Shown here in pieces: positions 27,677 through 38,167 of a DNA stretch of 64,000 nt. The position numbers and the translations under genes are program-made. This DNA is from Ferrimonas aestuarii. Lineage in GTDB: Bacteria > Pseudomonadota > Gammaproteobacteria > Enterobacterales > Shewanellaceae. Every line of letters starts with the position of its first letter. Position 1 is the stretch's first letter. The notes under the pieces were generated by a model that saw only the letters and a program-made list of their open reading frames with translations, did no database searches and had not been told where the DNA came from. Location of the stretch: contig NZ_SWCJ01000008.1 of NCBI RefSeq assembly GCF_005116665.1, positions 1 through 64,000 of the forward strand, read 5' to 3'.

Positions 27677-30487
27677 ATGCAACAAGGCTCATTGCAAGAG
27701 TGGCTGGACAGTTCCCATCTAGCCGGTGCCAATGCAAGCTATATCGAAGAGCTGTACGAGAGCTATCTGGAAAATCCAGATGCGATTTCGCTGCAGTGGC
27801 GGGACATCTTCGATACCCTACCTGCCAATGGACAGGCTGAAGAAGCGAATCATCGCCGCATTCAAGATTATTTCCGACAGGTAGCCATGGAGCAGACCAG
27901 CTCCGTGAAAACCGCAGTAGACCCAGACCTGACCGCAAAACAGGTTAAAGTACTGCAGTTGATTAACGCCTACCGTTTCCGTGGCCATCAGGCCGCTAAC
28001 CTAGATCCTCTGGGTTTGTGGAAACGCCTTCCTGTGGTTGAGCTGACCCCAGAGTTTCACGGCCTGACCGAAGGCGATATGGAGCGCGAGTTCAATACTG
28101 GCTCCTTCGCATACGGCTCAGACACCATGAAGCTGTCGAGCCTGCTTAAAACCCTGCAATCGACTTACTGTGGCTCCATCGGCGCCGAGTACATGCACAT
28201 TACCGACACCGAAGAGAAACGCTGGATTCAGCAGCGTCTTGAGCCGGTGGCGGGTAAAGCCAGCTTTGATGACGAGCATAAAAAGCGCATCCTTTCCGGC
28301 CTAAACGCCGCCGAAGGGATGGAAAAATATCTGGGGGCCAAATTCCCAGGTGCCAAGCGTTTCTCCCTTGAAGGGGGCGATGCGCTGATTCCAATGATGC
28401 GTGAGCTTATCTACCGCGCTGGCGACCACGGCACCAAAGAGGTGGTGGTCGGCATGGCGCACCGTGGCCGACTGAACGTATTGGTTAACATCCTCGGTAA
28501 GAAGCCTGCGGATCTGTTCGATGAGTTTGCCGGTAAGCACGACGAAGGGCTGGGCAGTGGTGACGTGAAATACCACCAGGGCTTCTCTTCTGATTTCGCA
28601 ACCCCATCTGGCAACGTCCACCTGGCGCTGGCGTTTAACCCTTCTCACCTTGAGATTGTAAACCCAGTGGTCATGGGCTCAGTTCGTGCTCGTATGGATC
28701 GCCTAGGCTGCGAAAACGGCCAGAAGGTGATGCCAATTACCATTCATGGTGATTCGGCCATTGCCGGTCAGGGTGTGGTGCAAGAAACCTTCAACATGTC
28801 CAAGACCCGTGGCTTCAGTGTTGGCGGTAGCGTACGCATCGTGGTCAATAACCAAGTGGGCTTTACTACCTCTAATCAGGAAGATACCCGCTCAACTGAG
28901 TATTGCACCGACATCGCCAAGATGGTTCAGGCGCCGATTTTCCACGTTAATGCCGATGACCCAGAAGCGGTGGCGTTCGTGTCTCAGCTGGCGGTGGACT
29001 ACCGTTACGAATTTGGCCGCGATGTGGTGATCGACCTTATCTGTTATCGCCGTCACGGTCACAACGAAGCGGATGAGCCTAATGCGACTCAGCCGCTGAT
29101 GTACCAAAAAATTAAGAAGCACCCAACGCCGCGTAAGATCTACGCCGACCGTCTGGTTGACGCCAAGGTGATGGCGGATAGCGACGTAACCGAAATGGTG
29201 AACGGCTATCGTGACCAGCTGGATCACGGTGAGTGCGTGGTTCCTGAATGGCGAGTGATGGAGCAACACTCTGTCGACTGGCGTCCGTTCTTGGGCCACA
29301 ACTGGGATTGTGACTACGAGTCCACCATTCCGATGGCCAAATTGACCGAGCTGGGTAACACCCTGTGCGATCTGCCAGAAGGTCATAAGCTGCAGTCTCG
29401 AGTGAACAAGATCTACACCGACCGCAAGGCAATGGCCAATGGTGAAAAGCTGTTGGACTGGGGCATGGCGGAAACCTTAGCCTACGCCACCTTGCTGGAG
29501 AGCGGCACTCGCATCCGCTTGACCGGTCAAGACTCTGGCCGAGGCACCTTCTTCCACCGTCATGCGGTGCTGCACAATCAGAACGATGCCAGCGCTTACA
29601 TGCCGCTGCGCCACCTGAGTGACGACCAAGCGCCGATTGAAATTTATGACTCGGTGCTGTCTGAAGAGGCGGTACTGGCCTTTGAATATGGCTATGCCAC
29701 GGCAGAGCCAGCCACCTTGACCATGTGGGAAGCCCAGTTTGGTGACTTCGCCAACGGCGCTCAGGTGGTGATTGACCAGTTCCTAAGCTCAGGTGAGCAG
29801 AAGTGGGGCCGCCTGTGTGGCCTAACCATGTTGCTGCCACACGGCTATGAAGGTCAGGGCCCTGAGCACTCCTCCGCGCGTCTGGAGCGTTTCCTACAGA
29901 TGTGCGCCGACCACAACATGCAGGTGTGCGTGCCATCGACGCCGGCTCAGGTGTATCACATGATTCGCCGTCAGAGCATTCGTCCGATGCGCCGTCCTCT
30001 GGTGGTCATGTCGCCGAAGTCTTTGCTGCGCCACCCATTGGCGGTAAGCAGCTTGGAAGAGCTGGCTGAAGGCACCTTCCAGAACGTAATCGCTGAGATC
30101 GACGAGCTGGATCCTACCAAGGTTGACCGCGTGGTGTTCTGCTCAGGTAAAGTCTACTTTGACCTACTTGAGAAGCGTCGCCGTGAAGAGCTTACTAACG
30201 TTGCCATCATTCGAGTCGAGCAGCTGTACCCATTCCCGCACCCAGAGATGGAAGCGATTTTGGAACAGTATCAGCATGTGACCGACTTCGTATGGTGTCA
30301 GGAAGAGCCGCAAAACCAGGGCGCGTGGTACTCAAGCCAGCACCACTTCTGGCAGGCGATTCCAAAACGGGCCACCCTCACTTACGCCGGGCGTCAAGCA
30401 TCGGCCGCCCCAGCGGTGGGTTACCCGTCATTACATAACAAACAACAACAGGCGCTGGTGAATGCCGCCCTGAATATTGAAGAATAA
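27677..30487 (+). CDS. sucA: 2-oxoglutarate dehydrogenase E1 subunit
   Basis: SucA decarboxylates 2-oxoglutarate with thiamine diphosphate and passes the succinyl group to the SucB lipoyl domain. The 936-residue protein (E. coli 933) begins MQQGSLQEWLDSSHLAGANA, the E2-binding N-terminal segment. Conserved sites include GMAHRGRLNVLVN, HGDSAIAGQGVVQET and NNQVGFTT in the ThDP domain, and SGRGTFFHRH further on. The start at 27677 follows AAAGGA; an upstream in-frame start lacks support because the conserved N-terminus begins here. Confidence 0.97.
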   Translation: MQQGSLQEWLDSSHLAGANASYIEELYESYLENPDAISLQWRDIFDTLPANGQAEEANHRRIQDYFRQVAMEQTSSVKTAVDPDLTAKQVKVLQLINAYRFRGHQAANLDPLGLWKRLPVVELTPEFHGLTEGDMEREFNTGSFAYGSDTMKLSSLLKTLQSTYCGSIGAEYMHITDTEEKRWIQQRLEPVAGKASFDDEHKKRILSGLNAAEGMEKYLGAKFPGAKRFSLEGGDALIPMMRELIYRAGDHGTKEVVVGMAHRGRLNVLVNILGKKPADLFDEFAGKHDEGLGSGDVKYHQGFSSDFATPSGNVHLALAFNPSHLEIVNPVVMGSVRARMDRLGCENGQKVMPITIHGDSAIAGQGVVQETFNMSKTRGFSVGGSVRIVVNNQVGFTTSNQEDTRSTEYCTDIAKMVQAPIFHVNADDPEAVAFVSQLAVDYRYEFGRDVVIDLICYRRHGHNEADEPNATQPLMYQKIKKHPTPRKIYADRLVDAKVMADSDVTEMVNGYRDQLDHGECVVPEWRVMEQHSVDWRPFLGHNWDCDYESTIPMAKLTELGNTLCDLPEGHKLQSRVNKIYTDRKAMANGEKLLDWGMAETLAYATLLESGTRIRLTGQDSGRGTFFHRHAVLHNQNDASAYMPLRHLSDDQAPIEIYDSVLSEEAVLAFEYGYATAEPATLTMWEAQFGDFANGAQVVIDQFLSSGEQKWGRLCGLTMLLPHGYEGQGPEHSSARLERFLQMCADHNMQVCVPSTPAQVYHMIRRQSIRPMRRPLVVMSPKSLLRHPLAVSSLEELAEGTFQNVIAEIDELDPTKVDRVVFCSGKVYFDLLEKRRREELTNVAIIRVEQLYPFPHPEMEAILEQYQHVTDFVWCQEEPQNQGAWYSSQHHFWQAIPKRATLTYAGRQASAAPAVGYPSLHNKQQQALVNAALNIEE

Positions 30488-30508
30488 TTGCACAAGGAAA
30501 GTTTACCT

Positions 30509-31705
30509 ATGAGCATCGAAATTAAGGTTCCCGTACTGCCAGAGTCCGTTGCCGATGCCTCCATCGCCACTTGGCACGTTCAGCCAGGCGATAGTGTTAG
30601 CCGCGACCAGATCTTGGTCGACATTGAGACCGACAAAGTGGTACTGGAAGTGCCTGCACCAGAAGATGGTGTGATGACTGAAATCACCCACGGCGAAGGC
30701 GATACCGTTCTGGGTGAGCAGGTGATTGGCCTGTTCAAAGCCGGCGTGGCACCAGGTGCGGAAGTGAGCAAAGAGGAGGCGGAAGCCAAATCTGAAGCTC
30801 CGGTTGCCGAAGCACAAGATGAGAGCAACGACAGCCTGAGCCCTTCAGTTCGTCGCCTGATTGCTGAGCATAACTTGGATGCCAGCCAGATCAAGGGCAC
30901 CGGTGTTGGTGGTCGCATCAGCAAGGAAGACGTGGAAGCCTTCCTGAAAGCCAAGCCTGCCGCTCCAGCGGCTCAGGAAGCGGCCCCAGCGGTTGAGCTG
31001 TCTGGTCGTACCGACAAGCGTGTTCCTATGACTCGCCTGCGTAAGCGCATCGCCGAGCGTTTGCTGGAAGCGAAGAACTCCACCGCCATGCTGACCACCT
31101 TTAACGAGGTCAACATGAAGCCGATCATGGAGCTGCGCAAGCAGTATCAAGACATCTTCGAGAAGCGTCACGGCATCCGCTTAGGCTTTATGTCCTTCTA
31201 TGTTAAAGCGGTTGTGGAAGCGTTGAAGCGCTACCCACAGGTGAACGCCTCGTTGGATGGCGATGACATGGTGTACCACAACTACTTCGACATCAGCATT
31301 GCGGTTTCCACCCCTCGTGGTCTGGTAACCCCAGTTTTGCGTGACGCAGATAAGCTGTCGGTAGCTGAGATCGAAAAGGGCATTAAAGACTTAGCGATCA
31401 AAGGCCGTGACGGCAAGTTGACCGTGGAAGAGCTGACCGGCGGCAACTTCACCATCACCAACGGTGGTGTATTCGGCAGCCTGATGTCTACCCCAATCAT
31501 CAACCCACCTCAAAGTGCCATCTTGGGCATGCACGCCATCAAAGACCGCCCAATGGCGGTAGATGGCAAGGTCGAGATTCTGCCGATGATGTATCTGGCG
31601 CTCTCTTATGACCACCGAGTTATCGATGGTAAGGAATCCGTAGGCTTCCTGGTTACCATCAAAGAGCTATTGGAAGATCCAACGCGTCTGTTGTTGGATA
31701 TCTAA
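30509..31705 (+). CDS. sucB: Dihydrolipoyllysine succinyltransferase (E2 of 2-oxoglutarate dehydrogenase)
   Basis: SucB moves the succinyl group to CoA and forms the 24-subunit core of the complex. The 398-residue protein has one lipoyl domain (lysine in [13 protein letters not shown], residue about 43), an Ala/Glu/Pro linker, the E1/E3-binding domain ([20 protein letters not shown]), and the catalytic domain with [17 protein letters not shown] precedes the ATG. The lpd gene for E3 is not in the window; as in other bacteria it is shared with pyruvate dehydrogenase. Confidence 0.96.
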   Translation: MSIEIKVPVLPESVADASIATWHVQPGDSVSRDQILVDIETDKVVLEVPAPEDGVMTEITHGEGDTVLGEQVIGLFKAGVAPGAEVSKEEAEAKSEAPVAEAQDESNDSLSPSVRRLIAEHNLDASQIKGTGVGGRISKEDVEAFLKAKPAAPAAQEAAPAVELSGRTDKRVPMTRLRKRIAERLLEAKNSTAMLTTFNEVNMKPIMELRKQYQDIFEKRHGIRLGFMSFYVKAVVEALKRYPQVNASLDGDDMVYHNYFDISIAVSTPRGLVTPVLRDADKLSVAEIEKGIKDLAIKGRDGKLTVEELTGGNFTITNGGVFGSLMSTPIINPPQSAILGMHAIKDRPMAVDGKVEILPMMYLALSYDHRVIDGKESVGFLVTIKELLEDPTRLLLDI

Positions 31706-31713
31706 TTAAACGG

Positions 31714-31766
31714 GGCCGTTTTTAAGAACGGCCAACCCCCCATGCCCGGTCAGGATTTCTGGCCGG
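31714..31766. repeat. Two small hairpins between sucB and sucC
   Basis: Stem ggccgtt/aacggcc (31714-31733) and stem ccggtcag/ctggccgg (31746-31766). Neither is followed by a T run on the plus strand, so they are more likely mRNA-stability or processing structures than terminators. Confidence 0.55.
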
Positions 31767-31794
31767 ATTATAAGAAGTTATATGGATAGAACAT

Positions 31795-32961
31795 ATGAAT
31801 CTGCATGAGTATCAAGCTAAGCAGCTGTTCGCTGAGTACGGTCTGCCAGTTTCCGAAGGCTACGCCTGTAGCACCCCGCAAGAGGCCGCTGAAGCCGCTG
31901 ATAAAATTGGTGGCGATAAGTGGGTTGTTAAGTGTCAAGTTCACGCCGGTGGCCGTGGTAAAGCTGGTGGCGTTAAGCTAGCTAGCAGCAAAGATGAGAT
32001 TCGCGAGTTCGCCCAGAGCTGGTTAGGCAAAAATCTGGTGACCTACCAGACTGATGCCAACGGTCAGCCTGTCACTAAGATTTTGGTTGAGTCTTGCACC
32101 GACATCGATCAGGAGCTGTACCTGGGCGCGGTTGTTGACCGTGGCACTCAGCGCATCGTATTCATGGCGTCTACCGAGGGTGGCGTTGAGATTGAAAAGG
32201 TTGCGGAAGAGACCCCAGAGCTGATCCACAAAGCCGCTATCGATCCACTGGTTGGCCCTCAGGCGTACCAAGGTCGTGAGTTGGCGTTCAAACTGGGCCT
32301 GAAAGGCGACCAGATCAAACAGTTCACCAAGATCTTCTTGGGTCTGGGCCAGATGTTCATCGACATGGACTTCGCACTGCTGGAGATCAACCCGCTGGTT
32401 ATCACCGATCAGGGCAACCTGCACTGCCTAGATGGCAAGATCAACATCGACTCTAACGCTCTGTACCGTCAGGCCAGCGTTCGCGAGATGCACGATCCAT
32501 CTCAGGAAGACGCTCGTGAAGCGCACGCAGCTCAGTGGGAGCTGAACTACGTGGCTCTAGATGGCAACATCGGCTGCATGGTAAACGGCGCCGGTTTGGC
32601 CATGGGTACCATGGACATCGTGAATCTGCACGGCGGCCAGCCAGCTAACTTCCTGGATGTGGGCGGCGGCGCTACCAAAGAGCGTGTTACCGAAGCCTTT
32701 AAGATCATCCTGTCCGACGACAACGTTAAAGCGGTTCTGGTGAACATCTTCGGCGGCATCGTCCGTTGTGATCTTATCGCAGACGGCGTTATCGGCGCAG
32801 TAGAAGAGGTAGGCGTTAAGGTTCCTGTTGTGGTTCGCCTAGAGGGTAACAACGCCGAACTGGGTCAGCAGCGTCTGGCTGAGTCGGGTCTGAATATTAT
32901 TGCTGCTACCAGTCTGACCGACGCCGCGCAGCAAGTTGTACGAGCTGCGGAGGGTCAGTAA
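31795..32961 (+). CDS. sucC: Succinyl-CoA ligase beta subunit
   Basis: SucC is the nucleotide-binding subunit of succinyl-CoA synthetase, which conserves energy as ATP or GTP. The 388-residue protein (E. coli also 388) has the ATP-grasp domain starting [31 protein letters not shown], and the CoA-ligase domain with [11 protein letters not shown] and [10 protein letters not shown]. It overlaps sucD by one base (TAATG). Confidence 0.97.
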   Translation: MNLHEYQAKQLFAEYGLPVSEGYACSTPQEAAEAADKIGGDKWVVKCQVHAGGRGKAGGVKLASSKDEIREFAQSWLGKNLVTYQTDANGQPVTKILVESCTDIDQELYLGAVVDRGTQRIVFMASTEGGVEIEKVAEETPELIHKAAIDPLVGPQAYQGRELAFKLGLKGDQIKQFTKIFLGLGQMFIDMDFALLEINPLVITDQGNLHCLDGKINIDSNALYRQASVREMHDPSQEDAREAHAAQWELNYVALDGNIGCMVNGAGLAMGTMDIVNLHGGQPANFLDVGGGATKERVTEAFKIILSDDNVKAVLVNIFGGIVRCDLIADGVIGAVEEVGVKVPVVVRLEGNNAELGQQRLAESGLNIIAATSLTDAAQQVVRAAEGQ

Positions 32962-33833
32962 TGAGCGTTTTAATCAATAAAGATACCAAGGTAATCTGCC
33001 AAGGTTTCACCGGTGGTCAGGGAACTTTCCACTCTGAGCAAGCCATCGCTTACGGTACTCAGATGGTCGGTGGTGTGTCTCCTGGTAAAGGCGGCACCGA
33101 GCACCTAGGTTTGCCGGTATTTAACACCGTACGGGAAGCGGTAGAGGCCACTGGCGCTACTGCTACCGTTATCTACGTTCCAGCACCTTTCTGTAAAGAT
33201 GCCATCTTGGAAGCCATCGATGCGGGCATTGAGCTTATCGTCACCATCACCGAAGGCATCCCGACTCTGGACATGCTTGAAGTAAAAGTGAAGCTGGATC
33301 AAGCGGGCGTTCGCATGATCGGCCCTAACTGCCCAGGCGTTATCACCCCAGGTGAGTGCAAAATCGGCATTATGCCAGGCCACATCCACAAGCCAGGTAA
33401 AGTGGGCATCGTATCTCGTTCCGGCACTTTGACCTACGAAGCGGTTAAGCAGACCACTGACGAAGGTTTTGGTCAGTCTACCTGCGTTGGTATTGGTGGT
33501 GACCCAATTCCAGGTTCTAACTTCATCGACGTTCTGGAGATGTTTGAGAAAGATCCTGGCACCGAAGCGATTGTGATGATTGGTGAGATTGGTGGTACTG
33601 CAGAAGAGGAAGCGGCGGCCTACATCAAGGCTAACGTAACCAAGCCTGTGGTTTCCTACATCGCCGGTGTTACTGCGCCTCCAGGTAAGCGCATGGGCCA
33701 CGCTGGTGCCATTATTGCCGGTGGTAAGGGAACTGCAGACGAGAAGTTTGCTGCTCTGGAAGATGCGGGCGTTCGTACCGTACGTTCACTGGCTGACATC
33801 GGCAGCGCACTGCGTGAAGTAACTGGCTGGTAA
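32961..33833 (+). CDS. sucD: Succinyl-CoA ligase alpha subunit
   Basis: SucD binds CoA and carries the phosphohistidine intermediate. The 290-residue protein (E. coli 289) has the CoA-binding Rossmann domain ([13 protein letters not shown]) and the catalytic His in [14 protein letters not shown]. Its ATG overlaps the stop of sucC. A strong terminator ends the sdh-suc run. Confidence 0.97.
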   Translation: MSVLINKDTKVICQGFTGGQGTFHSEQAIAYGTQMVGGVSPGKGGTEHLGLPVFNTVREAVEATGATATVIYVPAPFCKDAILEAIDAGIELIVTITEGIPTLDMLEVKVKLDQAGVRMIGPNCPGVITPGECKIGIMPGHIHKPGKVGIVSRSGTLTYEAVKQTTDEGFGQSTCVGIGGDPIPGSNFIDVLEMFEKDPGTEAIVMIGEIGGTAEEEAAAYIKANVTKPVVSYIAGVTAPPGKRMGHAGAIIAGGKGTADEKFAALEDAGVRTVRSLADIGSALREVTGW

Positions 33834-33877
33834 TCGGCTATCAAAGGTCAGTGCTCACTCACTGGCCGATAGGGGAA

Positions 33878-33906
33878 ACGGGCTCTGGTAACAGGGCCCG
33901 TTTTTT
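33878..33906. terminator. Terminator between sucD and satP
   Basis: Stem acgggc/gcccgt region (aacgggctctg...cagggcccgtt) with a T6 run on the plus strand, lying between convergent genes. Confidence 0.85.
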
Positions 33907-33917
33907 ATGGACTGAAG

Positions 33918-34490
33918 TTATTTCTTCAGTTCACCAATTGGCATAACGGTGCGGCCGTATTCGCCGTTGATGATGGTGGCCATGGCCAGGTAGATGGCAC
34001 TGGCACCACAGATGATCCCTTCAAAACCGGCGATGGTGCCGATAAGCTCGCTGCCGGTGAAGTCACGGGCGGCCAACAGGAAGAATAGAACCGTCAAGCT
34101 ACCGAAGATAAACTGCTTAACACGGGGGTAGTTCGCTAGGGTGGCGATGAACATAAACAGAGTGAATAGACCCCAAAGACCCAGATACCAACCCATGAAG
34201 TGGGCTGAGCTACCATTCACGCCAATGCCCATGTTAGGCATCACAATCAGAGCCACCAGAGTCAGCCAGAACGAGCCGTAGGAGGTAAAGGCAGTAGTAC
34301 CAAAGGTATTGCCGTTACGGTATTCCATGATGCCAGCCATGATCTGAGCGATGCCACCAAAGAAGATGCCCATAGCCAAAATCATACTGTCGATAGGAAA
34401 GTAACCGGCGTTGTGGATGTTTAGCAAAATGGTGGTCATACCGAAGCCCATCAAACCTAATGGGGCTGGGTTAGCAATCTTTTGTGACAT
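33918..34490 (-). CDS. satP: Acetate/succinate uptake transporter SatP
   Basis: A 190-residue AceTr-family (YaaH/GPR1/FUN34) membrane protein with six helices. The family signature NPAPLGLMGFGMTT lies at residues 7-20 (E. coli YaaH has the same start). It takes up acetate, and in E. coli also succinate, with protons. Length matches E. coli SatP (188). It is convergent with sucD, so it is separately transcribed; its substrates feed the TCA genes beside it, which may be meaningful. Confidence 0.95.
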   Translation of the reverse strand: MSQKIANPAPLGLMGFGMTTILLNIHNAGYFPIDSMILAMGIFFGGIAQIMAGIMEYRNGNTFGTTAFTSYGSFWLTLVALIVMPNMGIGVNGSSAHFMGWYLGLWGLFTLFMFIATLANYPRVKQFIFGSLTVLFFLLAARDFTGSELIGTIAGFEGIICGASAIYLAMATIINGEYGRTVMPIGELKK

Positions 34491-34931
34491 GATGTCCTCA
34501 AAGTAAAAGGAGATACCCTAGGGGCAAAAAAGAGGCGGCATTATAGTCAGTCGGTGAATCAGATGCGTGACGCAGATCACGCCAATGATGTCGAAATGTT
34601 AATAGCGTCAAAACTTGGAAGCCCGCCATGTTCGGTTTTTCACCACGGTGACGGCGATCACATTTTTCTGTATTCACCCCTTTGCCTCTTAAATTGGACA
34701 ATTGCGCTTTTTGGGGGAATTTGTCGATTTTGGCGCACACTGCCACATCAATAACCGAATTGAGTTCGAAATCATCAAAAGGTGCTGGATTATCTTTGCT
34801 TTATAGGGTGCAGATGCTTAGGTTTTCGTCTTTCTTTGCAAGAAACGCAGAGTTTGATCAAGGATTTTTCGGTTCATCTATGTATACTTACTGCAAATGA
34901 AAGTAATTACTATTTAGTTCAGGTTTCAAAC
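34491..34931. promoter_or_regulatory. Divergent satP/feoA control region
   Basis: A gap of 441 bases, AT-rich toward feoA. Close before feoA lies the perfect decamer palindrome AGTAATTACT within aaatgaaagtaattactattt (about 34896-34916), a possible Fur- or other dimeric-regulator site by position, though its match to the Fur consensus is only partial. A TATACT element at 34883-34888 could be a -10 box; no good -35 box matches it. I see no supported small gene here. Confidence 0.45.
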
Positions 34932-35162
34932 ATGGTTGTGTTGGATTTAGGGCAAGGTCAGAGTGGCTGCGTAACCCAACTGGGTGACGACTCTTTGCCT
35001 TTGGCGTTGAAGCGTCGCTTAATGGCGCTGGGCTTCACCCGTGGGAGCAAGATCACCATGGTGCGCAGTGCACCACTAGGCGGAGCGGTTCAACTTCAGG
35101 TTCGCGGTGCGAATCTGTGCCTGAACAATAAGCTAGCCGCTCAGATTCAGATCGAGGTATAA
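34932..35162 (+). CDS. feoA: FeoA, ferrous iron transport accessory protein
   Basis: A 76-residue SH3-like protein of the FeoA family, with LKRRLMALGFTRGSKITMVRSAPLGG in its core. FeoA binds the FeoB complex and is needed for normal Fe(II) uptake. The ATG at 34932 is chosen because the conserved domain begins there; a longer upstream frame has no support. It ends two bases before feoB, so the pair is cotranscribed. Confidence 0.92.
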   Translation: MVVLDLGQGQSGCVTQLGDDSLPLALKRRLMALGFTRGSKITMVRSAPLGGAVQLQVRGANLCLNNKLAAQIQIEV

Positions 35163-35164
35163 CC

Positions 35165-37411
35165 ATGGCTAAAACGATTCGCTGCGTTGCCGTGGGTAAC
35201 CCTAATTCGGGCAAATCCACGCTATTTAATGCACTGACCAACAACAATGCCACCGTCGGCAACTGGGCTGGTGTGACCGTCGATAAGAAAGTTGGTCATC
35301 TCACCATGGCTAATGCCGAGGTCGAGCTCGTTGACCTTCCTGGCCTGTATGATCTTGAAGCCTCTGGGGCTGAAGGCTTTATCGATGAAAAGATTAGCCG
35401 AGATGTGTTGCTAAATGATGACATTGACCTGTTGCTGAACGTAGTTGATGCATCCCAGCTGGAGCGCAACCTCTATCTGACGACTCAGCTGTGTGAGCTG
35501 GGTATTCCCATGCTGCTGGTGCTGAACAAAGGTGATGTTATTGAGCATCGCGGTATTGCCATTGATATCGACGCGTTGAAAGCCAAGCTGGGCTGCGAAG
35601 TGATGATGATCTCCGCTAAGGCGAGTGATGACATCACTAAGGTAGTTGGGGCATTGGAGCAGCTGTCAGAAAGCAAAACCACTCCCCATCTGTCGATGCC
35701 ATTGGACGATTCCATCGAGCAAGCGCTGGCATCTTTGGGAAGTGGCCGCGCCAAAGCCATCAGCCGACTGCTGGCTCATGAAGATGATGAAGCAAAGCAG
35801 ATCTACAATAGACTGATTGCTGATGGCCATAACCCCGCAGAACTGCTGGCTGAGGGGCGTTATCAGCAGATTGGCGATCTGGTCAATGAGGTGGTTACCA
35901 AGCCGACCCTGCTTAACTCAGTGACAGAAAAGCTTGATCACTATGCGCTAAGTCCTTGGACTGGCGTGCCAATCTTCCTTGGCATGATGTATCTAACCTT
36001 CATGTTCGCCATTAACGTGGGTGCGTCCTTCATCGATTTCTTCGATATCGTTGCCGGTGGCATCTTCGTGGACGGCGTCGCCGAGGTGATGGGCGCTGTG
36101 GGTGCCCCAGAGTGGATGACCGTGATCTTGTCTGACGGCGTCGGCGCGGGCATTCAGACGGTGGCGACCTTTATTCCTGTGGTGGCGTTCCTATACATCG
36201 CCCTGAGTATCCTTGAGATCTCCGGTTACCTAGCCCGTGCCGGCTTTGTGATTGAAGGGGTGATGCAGAAAATTGGTTTGCCAGGCAAAGCCTTCGTTCC
36301 ACTGATTGTGGGCTTTGGCTGTAACGTGCCAGCGATCACCGCCACTCGGACCTTGGATACCCGCCGTGAGCGCATCGTGACAGCCATGATGGCGCCGTTT
36401 ATGTCATGTGGCGCTCGGTTACCGGTATACGCTCTGTTTGTGGCGGCGTTCTTTCCCGACAACGGCCAAAACCTGGTATTTCTGCTGTATCTCATCGGCA
36501 TTGTTGCTGCGATTCTGACGGGGCTGCTGCTTCGCTATACCCTACTGCCAGGAAACGCTTCTCAAGGCTTCATGGAGCTGCCCGATTATGAGATGCCATC
36601 TGTTGGTGCCATCTGCCGTCGTACATGGCAGCGAACTAAGCAGTTTGTGCTTGGCGCTGGTAAGACCATTGTGGTGGTGGTAACCATCCTAAGTGTGTTC
36701 AACTCATTGGGTACTGACGGCAGTTTTGGCAACCAAGACAGTGAGAAGTCGGTGCTTTCTGCAGCCTCTCAAGTTGTGACTCCGGTATTTGGCCCTATGG
36801 GAGTAAAAGACGACAACTGGCAGGCTACGGTGGGGGTGATCACCGGTATCTTTGCCAAAGAAGCGGTAGTGGGAACCCTGAACAGCTTGTATAGCCAAGG
36901 TGCAGCGGAAGAGGGCGGTGAGTTTAGCTTACTGGGCGCACTCAATGACGGCTTGGCGACCATTCCTGAGAATATGTTTGGTATCGCATGGGACGATCCT
37001 CTGGGACTGAATATTGGCGATTCCCACGACGTGGATTCCATGGGAGACGAGTTTGGCTTTGAAGCCGCAACTCTGACCAATTTGCAAGCCAACTTTGGTA
37101 CTCAGGCTGCGGCCTTTGCCTACCTGCTGTTTATCCTAATGTATACTCCGTGCGCTGCGGTACTGGGTGCTATGGCTGGCGAGTTTGGCGGCCGCTGGAC
37201 TGCGTTCTGTGCAGTGTACACCTTTGTGCTGGCATACTGCGTGGCGACGCTGTTTTATCAGCTATCGCAACTTGCGGTGGCTCCAGGGCACTCCCTGTTC
37301 CACATCGGCATCATCGTCACCATCATGGTGTTTGGGGTGCTTTACTTGCGCCGTGCTGGCCGCAAAGTCAACCAAGGTGTAGGTGACATTCCGATCGCCA
37401 TTAAGGAGTAA
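35165..37411 (+). CDS. feoB: FeoB, ferrous iron transporter
   Basis: FeoB imports Fe(II) across the inner membrane. The 748-residue protein has an N-terminal G domain (G1 GNPNSGKSTLFN, G3 DLPGLYDL, G4 NKGD), a guanine-dissociation-inhibitor-like helical region to about residue 265, and about ten membrane helices with two Gate-type repeats, including GFGCNVPAI and a later SxxC-type segment in MAPFMSCGARLPVY. Length is close to E. coli (773). No FeoC gene follows; a terminator does. Fur is encoded 2.5 kb downstream. Confidence 0.97.
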   Translation: MAKTIRCVAVGNPNSGKSTLFNALTNNNATVGNWAGVTVDKKVGHLTMANAEVELVDLPGLYDLEASGAEGFIDEKISRDVLLNDDIDLLLNVVDASQLERNLYLTTQLCELGIPMLLVLNKGDVIEHRGIAIDIDALKAKLGCEVMMISAKASDDITKVVGALEQLSESKTTPHLSMPLDDSIEQALASLGSGRAKAISRLLAHEDDEAKQIYNRLIADGHNPAELLAEGRYQQIGDLVNEVVTKPTLLNSVTEKLDHYALSPWTGVPIFLGMMYLTFMFAINVGASFIDFFDIVAGGIFVDGVAEVMGAVGAPEWMTVILSDGVGAGIQTVATFIPVVAFLYIALSILEISGYLARAGFVIEGVMQKIGLPGKAFVPLIVGFGCNVPAITATRTLDTRRERIVTAMMAPFMSCGARLPVYALFVAAFFPDNGQNLVFLLYLIGIVAAILTGLLLRYTLLPGNASQGFMELPDYEMPSVGAICRRTWQRTKQFVLGAGKTIVVVVTILSVFNSLGTDGSFGNQDSEKSVLSAASQVVTPVFGPMGVKDDNWQATVGVITGIFAKEAVVGTLNSLYSQGAAEEGGEFSLLGALNDGLATIPENMFGIAWDDPLGLNIGDSHDVDSMGDEFGFEAATLTNLQANFGTQAAAFAYLLFILMYTPCAAVLGAMAGEFGGRWTAFCAVYTFVLAYCVATLFYQLSQLAVAPGHSLFHIGIIVTIMVFGVLYLRRAGRKVNQGVGDIPIAIKE

Positions 37412-37452
37412 GTGGCTAAATCGGTCACTTTTGACTAGCTTCATTACATCAA

Positions 37453-37476
37453 GGCAGCCATGAGGCTGCCTTTTTT
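37453..37476 (+). terminator. Terminator after feoB
   Basis: Stem ggcagcc/ggctgcc followed by TTTTTT. It lies only 15 bases before the next gene's ATG, so feoB transcription stops or is reduced before the cytochrome gene. Confidence 0.88.
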
Positions 37477-37491
37477 ATGAGGAGAAGGTCT

Positions 37492-38037
37492 ATGTGGCAG
37501 GTTCCGAAATCCAAATGGCGTTTGGGTATCCCCATTGGCGGTTTGGTGTTTTTAGGACTGGGTGTGCTCGGTACCATTGGCTTCAATGTGTCGATGGAGG
37601 TCACCAGTACCGATGCGTTCTGTACCTCCTGTCATGAATCCCCCTCCGCGTGGGTGGCAGAGGAGTGGAAAGAGAAGAGCCATTTTAAGTCAGCTTCAGG
37701 CATGGTTGTCGGCTGCCACGATTGTCATATCCCTAAGCCGTTTTTCCAAAAAGTATGGGTGAAAGGCACCAGCGCGTTGTCTCACGTGAGTCATCAGGTG
37801 TTTAACCCTTATGAAGACAAAGCGGAATTTGAGTCTAAGCGCAAAGAGCTCGCAGAGCGTGTGTGGGCCAAAATGAAAGCTACCGACTCGCGCGAATGTC
37901 GCCACTGTCATGACGTGGAGCGCATGGACTTTGATGCCCAATCGAAGAAAGCGGCGGCAATGCATAAGCGCATTGAAAAGATGGGCCGCACCTGCATCGA
38001 CTGCCACAAAGGGTTGGCCCACAACAAACCTAAGTAA
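37492..38037 (+). CDS. NapC/NirT-family tetraheme cytochrome c (CymA-like)
   Basis: A 181-residue membrane-anchored cytochrome with one N-terminal helix (about residues 11-34) and four heme motifs: CTSCH (44-48), CHDCH (75-79), CRHCH (136-140) and CIDCH (168-172). Members take electrons from quinol and pass them to periplasmic reductases; CymA in Shewanella serves Fe(III), fumarate, nitrate and DMSO respiration. It is more distant from CymA than a close ortholog would be, so NrfH- or NapC-type partners are possible. The start at 37492 follows GGAGAAGG. It is placed directly after feoB. Confidence 0.85.
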   Translation: MWQVPKSKWRLGIPIGGLVFLGLGVLGTIGFNVSMEVTSTDAFCTSCHESPSAWVAEEWKEKSHFKSASGMVVGCHDCHIPKPFFQKVWVKGTSALSHVSHQVFNPYEDKAEFESKRKELAERVWAKMKATDSRECRHCHDVERMDFDAQSKKAAAMHKRIEKMGRTCIDCHKGLAHNKPK

Positions 38038-38167
38038 GGAATGTTGCTGAAGGTACCATTTGCTAAAAAAGTGACCACTGATGAAGTGATTGGGGCTTGC
38101 TCACCTCCCTGTGATAGTGGATCATAGTCTGCTTATAGGTTTTTTTTGAAGTTAGTCGAGGGCACCC

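Noticed and set aside
34896..34916. A full Fur box before feoA.
   Set aside because: The palindrome AGTAATTACT is perfect but the surrounding bases match the 19-base Fur consensus only partly, so I kept it as an unnamed site.
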